64,000 nt of DNA from an uncultured Bacteroidales bacterium (GTDB lineage: Bacteria; Bacteroidota; Bacteroidia; Bacteroidales; WCHB1-69): positions 1-64,000 of the forward strand of contig OMYJ01000011.1 in NCBI GenBank assembly GCA_900315245.1, given 5' to 3'. Under the pieces are notes generated by a model. It was not told where the DNA came from and did no database searches. It saw only the letters and a program-made list of their open reading frames with translations. Position numbers and translations under genes: made by a program. This document shows, one piece after another, positions 28,417 to 36,000 of the stretch (position 1 is the first letter of the stretch; every line of letters starts with the position of its first letter).

Positions 28417-29052
28417 TTATTCAGCAGCGCAATGTTTCTTCTTCTCCTCTCTTTTGTTCACCAGGAAGCGCACGGCTGCCATCACAAAGCCGAAGACGAG
28501 GAACGCGCCAGGAGCCAACACGAAGATCAGGATGTGGTATTCGGCGGGGATGAACTGGAAGCCCATAATGGAGCCGGAACCCAGAATCTCACGGATAGCG
28601 CCGATTAGCGTCAGCGCAATGGTGAAGCCGATGCCCATTCCGAGACCGTCAAGCAGTGAGTCGAACACGGTGTTCTTGTTGGCGAAAGCTTCCGCACGGC
28701 CCAGCACAATGCAGTTCACCACAATCAACGGGATGAACACACCAAGGCTGGCCGACAATGAAGGCAGAAATCCCTGGATCAGCAGATCGATCATACTCAC
28801 GAAAGTGGCGATGATGACGATGTAGCTCGGGATACGCACCTTGTCAGGGATGATGTTCTTCAACGCGGAGATGAGCATGTTGGACATCAGCAGCACGAAG
28901 GTCGTGGCCGCGCCCATACCCAAAGCGTTGGTCACCGAGGTGGTGACAGCCAGCGTCGGACAGCAGCCCAACACCAAAATCAAGGTCGGGTTCTCTCTGA
29001 AAAAACCCTTGGTCAATATACTTAACTTGCTGTTGTTATTATTGTTACTCAT
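28417..29052 (-). CDS. rnfE: Electron transport complex subunit RnfE
   Basis: This is an integral membrane Rnf subunit paralogous to RnfA. The 211-residue protein opens with a short polar N-run (MSNNNNNSK) and then has the RnfE hallmarks: FFRENPTLILVLGCCPTLAV, TNALGMGAATTFVL, and PLIVVNCIVLGRAEAFA. It starts inside the end of rnfG (8-base ATGAGTAA overlap), which suggests translational coupling. The C-terminus is basic (NKREEKKKHC), consistent with the cytoplasmic side. Confidence 0.94.
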   Translation of the reverse strand: MSNNNNNSKLSILTKGFFRENPTLILVLGCCPTLAVTTSVTNALGMGAATTFVLLMSNMLISALKNIIPDKVRIPSYIVIIATFVSMIDLLIQGFLPSLSASLGVFIPLIVVNCIVLGRAEAFANKNTVFDSLLDGLGMGIGFTIALTLIGAIREILGSGSIMGFQFIPAEYHILIFVLAPGAFLVFGFVMAAVRFLVNKREEKKKHCAAE

Positions 29053-29629
29053 GATAATCCTCCTTTATTTTCATAAAAATGTCGTATGCGCGCTGCACAG
29101 CGTCACAATAGGCTCGGGAGGAGATGGTAGCTGCCGTGATGGCATCCACATCGCCGCCGTCCTTTTTAACCACCAGTTTGAAATCCGCAGGATTCTGATG
29201 GTTGAACTGCATCGCGAATTCGCTCTTGTCCTTGTTGATTTTGTCGCCCAAACCAGGAGTTTCGCCAGCTTTGAGCACTTCCGTATTCACAATGGTACCT
29301 TCCGCATCAAAACCGACCATCAGGTCAAAGCGTCCCGCGAAAGCTTTCTTGGTATAGGTTTCGATGCCTGCACCGCAAAGCTCACCGTCCTTGCCAATAG
29401 CCAAATGGACGGGGATCTCTTCGTTGTCGGCATCCACAATCACAGTGTCTCGCACCGTGCCTTCATAGTCGGGCAGAACGGCCTGCAGAGCCTTCTCTTT
29501 TTTCTCTTTCTGACCCAGTTCGATAGGTCCTTTGGTGAGGGCATAGACGCCTGTGAGGGCCAATGCCGCCAGCAGTGATATGCATGTCAGCACAATCACC
29601 AATCTCCAGATAGAATCTTTCTTTGCCAT
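29045..29629 (-). CDS. rnfG: Electron transport complex subunit RnfG (covalent FMN subunit)
   Basis: RnfG is membrane-anchored and carries covalently bound FMN on a Thr. The 194-residue protein has one N-terminal membrane helix (residues about 9-29), the GETPGLGDKI segment typical of FMN_bind domains, and the flavinylation region DAITAATISSRA, where the second Thr is the expected FMN acceptor. The usual motif is S/T-G-A-T, and here an Ala replaces the Gly. It sits between rnfD and rnfE in standard order. Confidence 0.93.
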   Translation of the reverse strand: MAKKDSIWRLVIVLTCISLLAALALTGVYALTKGPIELGQKEKKEKALQAVLPDYEGTVRDTVIVDADNEEIPVHLAIGKDGELCGAGIETYTKKAFAGRFDLMVGFDAEGTIVNTEVLKAGETPGLGDKINKDKSEFAMQFNHQNPADFKLVVKKDGGDVDAITAATISSRAYCDAVQRAYDIFMKIKEDYHE

Positions 29630-29647
29630 ATCGATAGAATTTTAGGG

Positions 29648-30607
29648 TTAGTGAGCAAATTGTTTCGGTTTGAAGCCTTTGTTAATCAACGGCACCACAG
29701 CGTTCATCAGCAGGATGGAGAAGGAGACGCCTTCGGGGTAGGCGCCGAAGAGGCGGATGATGATCGTGAGCAAACCGCAGCCGCAGCCGAACACGATCAT
29801 ACCCCACGGAGAGGTCGGGGAGGTCACCATATCGGTGGCCATGAAGCAGGCACCGAGGATGAGACCGCCGGAGAGCAAGTGGATGAACGGGTTGACATAC
29901 TCGGCAGGGTTCGCCAAGTGGAAAATGCCAGCCACCACAAACACCGTTGCGATGAATGACACGGGAATGTGCCATGTGATGATGCGTTTCCAAAGCAGGA
30001 AGGCCGCGCCGATGAGCAGGGCAATGGCTGAAACCTCACCGAAGCTGCCGCCCATCTGTCCGAGGAGCATGTTGGCGTAGGTCGGAATCTGGCTCAGATC
30101 GCCGCCCTCCTTGATAAGCCCGAGAGTCGTGGGACCCGTCACAGCATCGGCAAAACCCCAAATAGGAGTCGGCACCGGCCAGGAGGTCATCTGTACCGGG
30201 AAAGCGATGAGCAGGGTGACACGCGCCACCAATGCGGGGTTGAACGGGTTGTGGCCCAGACCGCCGAAGGGCATCTTCGCAATTCCAATGGCGACGATCG
30301 CACCAATCACCATGATCCATATCGGCAGATTGGAAGGCACGTTGAAGGCCAGCAAAAGACCTGTCACCACGGCAGATCCATCATCCACAGAGGGCTTCTG
30401 ATGCAGCATGAAACGTTGGATGAGATACTCGAACAGCACACAACATCCAATGGAAACAGCCGTCAGGATGATGACAGGCAGCCCGAAATAATAGACGGAT
30501 ACCAGAAACGCCGGTACCAGCGAAAGAACCACCGACCACATAATCTTCTTCACAGACTCGTCGCTGTGAACGTGCGGTGATCCCGAAATGTGTAACAATT
30601 TATCCAT
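29648..30607 (-). CDS. rnfD: Electron transport complex subunit RnfD
   Basis: This is an integral membrane flavoprotein subunit of Rnf. The 319-residue length and N-terminus (LLHISGSPHVHSDESVKKIM) are typical of RnfD rather than the longer NqrB. Visible motifs are KMPFGGLGHNPFNPAL and the FMN-threonine region DAVTGPTTLG, followed by MATDMVTSPTSPWG. rnfC and rnfB, which normally precede rnfD, are absent: the next gene upstream is a TolC-family gene 69 bases away. The complex would therefore need RnfB and RnfC from another locus. Confidence 0.94.
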   Translation of the reverse strand: MDKLLHISGSPHVHSDESVKKIMWSVVLSLVPAFLVSVYYFGLPVIILTAVSIGCCVLFEYLIQRFMLHQKPSVDDGSAVVTGLLLAFNVPSNLPIWIMVIGAIVAIGIAKMPFGGLGHNPFNPALVARVTLLIAFPVQMTSWPVPTPIWGFADAVTGPTTLGLIKEGGDLSQIPTYANMLLGQMGGSFGEVSAIALLIGAAFLLWKRIITWHIPVSFIATVFVVAGIFHLANPAEYVNPFIHLLSGGLILGACFMATDMVTSPTSPWGMIVFGCGCGLLTIIIRLFGAYPEGVSFSILLMNAVVPLINKGFKPKQFAH

Positions 30608-30676
30608 ACAGTGTGATTTTAATATCTCCTATTCTTATAAGTTCAAAGTTCAGGTTCAAAGTTATAGTTATTATTG

Positions 30677-31954
30677 TCAAATCTGTCCGCGCAATGCCAA
30701 CAGCTCGTATTTGGCCTTCAGCAGTTGGATGCCATGAAGTTCTTGGTTCATAAGCGATTGCAGTTCATCATTATGTTGCCGAATATAGTCGATGGCGGTA
30801 ATCGTGCCGTTTACCAACTGGCTGGAGGACGTCTTGGTGAGGTTCTTGTATTTGGCGGTGATTTGCTCGTCAAGGACAAGCATCTGCTCGATTCGGTGTA
30901 TTTCGTTCAGTTTGTCCTGAATGGCAATCTGGTTGGCATTCCGGAAATCTTGCTCCTTGCTTTGCAGAATTTCCTTCTGGATGTTGATGACCTTACCCAC
31001 TCCGGAAGTTTTCGCCCACTCGATGACCGGCACATGCAAATGCACGCCCGCCATATAATACCATTGATTTTTGTTCAGGTAATATGCATAGGTTGGACGA
31101 CCGTAACCTCCTGTGGCAAAAAAGGAAAGGCTCGGAAGACTGTTGGAGAAATGCAATTTGCGCTGATACTCCAGCTGACGCTTCTGATTCTCGAAAATAG
31201 AGAATTCCAGCCGTTGGGAGTTTCCGTTGAACACATCCGTCTCTGGCAACACAGGAATGTCAAACACGACATCGCTTAAATCCTTTCCTGTCAAAATGGA
31301 CAATGAACTGATGACGGAATTCTTTTTGGCTTTGATTTCCTCGTAATTCTGTTCTATTTTCAATGCCTCCAACTCCAGCTGCGACAATGTGTTAGCGGAT
31401 ATCACGCCTTCGTGCAGCAAAACTTTGAGCTGTTTGATCTGGTCATCAAAAGTACTCTGCACATTCTCAATGATTCCCATTTGCTTGTCAAGAATCAGAT
31501 AGGAGAGATAGAGATTGATCACCTGAGCTTTGATTTCATTCATAGCCAGGTCGATCTTATAGATTTCAGCCTCATTTTTCAGATGCTCGTAACGACGACC
31601 GAAAAAGATTTTTCCACCCTCAAACACGGTCTGCTCGAAATCCAGGCCGATGTTGTATTGCATTTGGTAGGGAAGATTATTGTCGAAAGGGGAAACATCC
31701 GCATATTCTGTACCTTCCCACGGGTTATGTGCGGATTGATAGGTAAAATTCCCATTCAGGGAGAGTTTGGGGTACAAATGTGCTGAAGCGTTGCCTAAAT
31801 TCTCCTTCAGAATCTGACCGTTGAGGTCTTTCTGTACATTTGCCGAAGTCTGCGCCACCGCCCAGCTCTGACACTGGTCAATGGTGACGTGTTCTTGCGC
31901 AAAGAGGTGGAAGCCAAAGGCCAACAGACAAAGAATCGCATATAACTTCCTCAT
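30677..31954 (-). CDS. TolC-family outer membrane efflux protein
   Basis: This is an outer membrane channel component of tripartite efflux or type I secretion. The 425-residue protein starts at MRKLYAILCLLAFGFHLFAQ, a Sec signal peptide; an upstream in-frame TTG is not needed. It then has the long amphipathic helices of the OEP family in two halves (IDQCQSWAVAQTSANVQKDL and later RQLEYQRKLHFSNSLPSLSF). No membrane fusion or pump gene lies next to it in this window, so its partner is unknown. It may share transcription with rnfD-A. Confidence 0.9.
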   Translation of the reverse strand: MRKLYAILCLLAFGFHLFAQEHVTIDQCQSWAVAQTSANVQKDLNGQILKENLGNASAHLYPKLSLNGNFTYQSAHNPWEGTEYADVSPFDNNLPYQMQYNIGLDFEQTVFEGGKIFFGRRYEHLKNEAEIYKIDLAMNEIKAQVINLYLSYLILDKQMGIIENVQSTFDDQIKQLKVLLHEGVISANTLSQLELEALKIEQNYEEIKAKKNSVISSLSILTGKDLSDVVFDIPVLPETDVFNGNSQRLEFSIFENQKRQLEYQRKLHFSNSLPSLSFFATGGYGRPTYAYYLNKNQWYYMAGVHLHVPVIEWAKTSGVGKVINIQKEILQSKEQDFRNANQIAIQDKLNEIHRIEQMLVLDEQITAKYKNLTKTSSSQLVNGTITAIDYIRQHNDELQSLMNQELHGIQLLKAKYELLALRGQI

Positions 31955-32043
31955 AATCAACTATTACCTATAAAACATCATCCGAATGATAACAAACGGC
32001 AAATTTAATATTTTTTTTGATTTCGCGGAATATTTCGCAAAAA

Positions 32044-34437
32044 TCACCGTATGAGCGTAACGGTGCCCGACTTGACCATTTTTTCTTCAGGTGTGCCGAT
32101 TCGGGCATAATGGATTTTCCACACATACACGCCTTCCGGTGCCGGACTGCCGTTTATCTTGCCATCCCAGCCGAAGTTCGGGTCTTTGGTGTAGAAAATA
32201 CGCTCGCCGGTGCGTGCGAATATCGAGAACTCATACCCCACCACATCGTTCACCCTCGGCAGGAAAATCTCGTTTTTGTTGTCCGTGTTGGGGGTGAAGC
32301 CTGACGGCACGAACAAGGCGAAATGATCTTCCACGGGCACCACCTGGATGGTGTCGTCGGAGCAGCCGTCCGAATTGCTGACCCTCAGAAGCACCGTCAT
32401 AAACTCACTTTCCCTCAGATGATAGGTGTGGGACGGTTCCTCGTCACGCGAAGAGTGTCCGTCTCCGAAGTTCCACACATAATCGGTGATATCGTCTCCT
32501 GTGGAGTTATTGAAGAAGAAGACCTCCTCTCCGTTACTCGGTTCTTCGGGACCGAAGGTGAAGTCCGCATGAGGATATTCAGAGACGTGAATGGCGTTCT
32601 GGTATTTGGCGGAATCATTACAGCCGGGAGCGCTCTCCACAAACAAGGCTATGTCGTAATAGCCGGGTACGGGCAGTTTAATATGTTTGATGACAGGCTG
32701 AATGGTGCTTGGTGTGGCATCCAGGGAATCCTCTTTGATAATGGTATCGTTGATGAGTTTCCAGTGCAGATTTGAGGTGTCGGGATTGAACTGGATCCTC
32801 AGGGTCACGGAATCTCCCACACAGCCTTTGTTGGGCGAGTGGGTCAGATTGAAGGTGGGTTTGGGGACGATGTTGACCTGCACCGTCGCCGTGTCGGTCA
32901 TGCAATTCCATTTGTCGGAGGCCACAACCCTGTAAGTGCCGCTCTGTCTGATTTTGCAAGGGGTGACTAGCGTGGAATCATCAGTACCAACAACCAAGTC
33001 GTTGACGATGCCAGTGCCTACAGTGTCAATCCAGTGATACGTGAACGACGGGACACCCCTGACTAACTGCACACTGAGTGTGTCAAGCGAGTCGCATCTT
33101 GTGATGATCGTGTCACGCAAGCGGATGCTGTCGTTGGCGCGGAGATAAACTTCAATTGTGTCTTTGTAAGGTTGGAAAGCATTCATAAATCCAGTTCCAC
33201 TACATCCCTGTGTCTGAATTTCCAGTTTTACGGTTTTCACTGGATTATTTTGGGGAAACTGGGCTGTCGGCAGAACTTTAACATGAACCCGTTTGATAGT
33301 GCTATCTGCCTCATAGATGAACGAGGGTGAACTGAAATCAATGGGTGTACCATTCGACAAAGTGAGGGAATAGTCTTGCCCTAAAACAGCGTTCCCCGGT
33401 GCATTGATAGGGTTGATGATAATTTCGGTATAGCCGGTCCTCGCAGGATAAGGCAGCGTAAACGTCAAATCCAGCTCTCGACAATTCTGAATTATGGTGT
33501 CACCTACTCCCACACTTGTCTGCCATGCCGTATCAATAGTCACCCGCGGGCTGTAGAAACTGCCCTCTTCCAAAAACACACCGGAGTCATACAGAGTGTC
33601 ACCCACATTAGATATTCCCAACTCCATGTGGTAAATTTGGCAGGCAAGGATGGCAGCCTCTGCTGACAAAGCCGTGGTATAACCGTCGTATTGGATACCA
33701 TTTGAATTCCCATAGTTGCAAATAAAATACGATGAGTTGGAGGGAGATGTTCCCGGACCCGATGTACCTGCATAATGGTGTCCATGGTTGATAGTCCCGA
33801 TGGACACCGGCGTTCCGTTTGGATTTGATGCCGTAATAGAACCTGGCACAACAGCGACATTTTTTGTGGTTGGTAGGAATGTCAATGGATCAACACCCGT
33901 CAAACGGAAAGCGAAAACATCATTCACATTGTCAGAATTGACATATTCACAATATTCTTCCGATGCAAATATATAATTGAAGGTAAATGTGTCAGCGGAT
34001 GCCACAAAATCAAACTCCAAAACGGCTGCACTGGTAACTCTTGTTCCAGTAGTGTAATTAAGCAGCCAATTCGCATTATAATATGGAACTACAGGCTGTG
34101 CTTTGCTCGTAGAATTATTCGGTCCTGCTGCCACAGAGACATTGCCCGTGGTCATCACTAGTCCTGTATTAAACGGGAAATTGGTGAAGCCGTTTCGGTT
34201 GAAAGTACCTATTTGGGGATATGTGACAGTTGTCTGATTGTTAAACTTACCGGGTGATAAACCGAAACTACTTGTCGGATCAGGGTATCCCGACATCAAC
34301 ACACCTTCCCCTTGAAAATGTTGCTGTAAAATGGCATCCACAGACACATTTGCCTGCGAATTTACCGTCAGATTATTCTGTGCATTGGAGAAAACAAGCA
34401 TCAATATGCCAAAAGCCAGAAAAACACTTTTTTTCAT
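32044..34437 (-). CDS. Surface protein with choice-of-anchor L, PKD and CHU_C (T9SS type B) domains
   Basis: The 797-residue protein has a signal peptide (MKKSVFLAFGILMLVFSNAQ). Residues about 40-290 form a choice-of-anchor L domain (GLVMTTGNVSVAAGPNN, FASEEYCEYVNSDNVNDVFA). Ig-like modules follow, then a PKD domain (DYVWNFGDGHSSRDEEPSHTY), and the last about 90 residues are a gliding-motility-associated C-terminal domain (FVPSGFTPNTDNKNEIF ... GWDGKINGSPAPEGVYVW). The last is the T9SS type B sorting signal. It would be exported and attached at the cell surface; the ligand is unknown. The ATG at 34437 is preferred over upstream TTG codons. Confidence 0.93.
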   Translation of the reverse strand: MKKSVFLAFGILMLVFSNAQNNLTVNSQANVSVDAILQQHFQGEGVLMSGYPDPTSSFGLSPGKFNNQTTVTYPQIGTFNRNGFTNFPFNTGLVMTTGNVSVAAGPNNSTSKAQPVVPYYNANWLLNYTTGTRVTSAAVLEFDFVASADTFTFNYIFASEEYCEYVNSDNVNDVFAFRLTGVDPLTFLPTTKNVAVVPGSITASNPNGTPVSIGTINHGHHYAGTSGPGTSPSNSSYFICNYGNSNGIQYDGYTTALSAEAAILACQIYHMELGISNVGDTLYDSGVFLEEGSFYSPRVTIDTAWQTSVGVGDTIIQNCRELDLTFTLPYPARTGYTEIIINPINAPGNAVLGQDYSLTLSNGTPIDFSSPSFIYEADSTIKRVHVKVLPTAQFPQNNPVKTVKLEIQTQGCSGTGFMNAFQPYKDTIEVYLRANDSIRLRDTIITRCDSLDTLSVQLVRGVPSFTYHWIDTVGTGIVNDLVVGTDDSTLVTPCKIRQSGTYRVVASDKWNCMTDTATVQVNIVPKPTFNLTHSPNKGCVGDSVTLRIQFNPDTSNLHWKLINDTIIKEDSLDATPSTIQPVIKHIKLPVPGYYDIALFVESAPGCNDSAKYQNAIHVSEYPHADFTFGPEEPSNGEEVFFFNNSTGDDITDYVWNFGDGHSSRDEEPSHTYHLRESEFMTVLLRVSNSDGCSDDTIQVVPVEDHFALFVPSGFTPNTDNKNEIFLPRVNDVVGYEFSIFARTGERIFYTKDPNFGWDGKINGSPAPEGVYVWKIHYARIGTPEEKMVKSGTVTLIR

Positions 34438-34551
34438 AAACAACAATTATATGTTGTATAACGAAAAAAAGGGATGGAGGTTACACTATTGGCTGTCAGC
34501 TTTTGGCTTTAGGTTCTTAACCAGCCGCTATTTCGCTTAATCACTAATGTT

Positions 34552-35730
34552 TCAGAACCGTCGCAGGACGCACTTGTCGGGCACGGGGTCGAGGGTGAAT
34601 TCGGGTTCAAGTTCGAAAACAGACTCTTCCTTGACGTGGATGATGATCAGACCGCTCTCTCTGGCCAGTTCGTAGGCACCCTCTTCGAAATTCACGGCGG
34701 CGACACCGGCCAGCACCTCCTTGTCCGCATGTTCGGGGCAGAGTTTCTTGAAACGGGCCATCTTCTTGAGGATTTTCCTGATATCCCTTTTCTCGCAGTC
34801 GGCTTTGACCTCCACTGCTATAACCATGGTCTCTCCATATTCCATCACATCGATTTCCATCGCAGTTTGCCGTGTGTCTTTGTCGCCAATCTGCACCCGT
34901 TTGCAGCACCGGCTGATGGGATAGCCCGCGTCTATGAACATCTTGCGGGACGCGGGGCCGAGAAGACCCTCAACGATGTTTCCAGTGACGGAGGACACCT
35001 GTCTGGCGAGATTGGAAACGGCCTCCGTTGCTCTGTTCACACTCTTGTCTAACTCGTCCATCCTTGCTTTGAATTTTTTGTCATCCTCCTCCCTCTGTTT
35101 TTTGAAGTACTCGTCAGACTCCTTCATTCGCCTGTCGAAATCTTCTCGGGATTTTTTCAAATCTTCATCGAACTTACGATGCCTTTCCTCGTCCTCCTCT
35201 TGGGACTTCCTGAGACTTTCATCAAATTCCTCTCTGGATTTCTTCAGATCCTCATCAAACTTACGATGCCTTTCCTCGTCCTCCTCCCGGGACTTCTTCA
35301 AATCCTCTTCAAACTTACGATGCCTTTCCTCGTCCTCCTCCCGGGACTTCTTCAGTTCCTCTTCAAACTTTCGATGCCTTTCCTCGTCCTCCTCCCGGGA
35401 CTTCCTGAGACTTTCATCAAACTCCTGATGCCATTTTTCCCTCTTCTCATCAGACCTCTTCATGGCTGCATCAAAGCTGACGGAATGTTCGTGAAGAATT
35501 TTACGCAACTCGCGCATATCGCGCTCATGTTCACGATGGGCACGGTCATGCTCGTCGCGGGCGACATCCCAATAGGTTTCGCGCTCCTGTTGTTTTTGTT
35601 CTTCCTCTCGTCTTTTCATTCGCATCTCACTGATCATCAGTTCGTTTTTCTCAATTCGCCGGGTGTTTTCCAACACCATCTGCCTTAACTGTGGCAGCTC
35701 CATTTCTGCAATTTGCTTTTCTGTTTCCAT
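34552..35730 (-). CDS. Coiled-coil protein with C-terminal PD-(D/E)XK nuclease-like domain
   Basis: This is a 392-residue protein without a signal peptide. Residues 1-105 are charged helix. Residues about 110-197 are 18-residue tandem repeats (KSREEDEERHRKFEEDLK), followed by more coiled coil to about 250. The C-terminal domain has the pattern AMEIDVMEYGETMVIAVEVK, i.e. D followed by E-x-K, as in PD-(D/E)XK nuclease-like proteins of the DUF3782 type. Such proteins are common in bacteria; their substrates are mostly unknown. It is monocistronic by position, with 270 bases upstream that hold only a degenerate palindromic repeat. Confidence 0.85.
   Translation of the reverse strand: METEKQIAEMELPQLRQMVLENTRRIEKNELMISEMRMKRREEEQKQQERETYWDVARDEHDRAHREHERDMRELRKILHEHSVSFDAAMKRSDEKREKWHQEFDESLRKSREEDEERHRKFEEELKKSREEDEERHRKFEEDLKKSREEDEERHRKFDEDLKKSREEFDESLRKSQEEDEERHRKFDEDLKKSREDFDRRMKESDEYFKKQREEDDKKFKARMDELDKSVNRATEAVSNLARQVSSVTGNIVEGLLGPASRKMFIDAGYPISRCCKRVQIGDKDTRQTAMEIDVMEYGETMVIAVEVKADCEKRDIRKILKKMARFKKLCPEHADKEVLAGVAAVNFEEGAYELARESGLIIIHVKEESVFELEPEFTLDPVPDKCVLRRF
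35140..35403 (-). repeat. 54-bp in-frame tandem repeats in the coiled-coil nuclease-like gene
   Basis: About four to five copies of an 18-residue unit (KSREEDEERHRKFEEDLK), two shortened or altered (REEFDESLRKSQ). The DNA copies are close to identical, so copy number may vary between strains. Confidence 0.85.
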
Positions 35731-35830
35731 ACAGGTTAGTTTTAAACATTAATAATTAGTTTGGTTTATTCCTTATCATTCTATTATGTGTTCATGCACA
35801 TAAGGATAATATACATGGACGTGAGTGATA

Positions 35831-35880
35831 CTTAGCGTATGCGATACACCCATACAATGCACGTCATACGCCCATCGTAT
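35831..35880. repeat. Degenerate palindromic element upstream of the nuclease-like gene
   Basis: Contains GCGTATGCGATAC and an inverted CATACGCCC, resembling the core of the folD terminator repeat (16481-16500). It lies in the 270-base gap between the nuclease-like and GH20 genes, which otherwise is AT-rich and shows no ORF. Confidence 0.4.
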
Positions 35881-36000
35881 TCTCACGCCGCAAAAATACA
35901 AAAATTTTGATTAAATTATTATCAAAAATAAAATTTTTATTTATTTTTGACAATCAATAATTTACACTTGTGTATTTTCAATAATTTAACTAATATTAAA

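Noticed and set aside
27731..30607. Na+-translocating NADH:quinone reductase (nqrB-E) instead of rnf
   Set aside because: The D subunit is 319 residues with an RnfD N-terminus, the G subunit is short, and nqrA/nqrF are absent.
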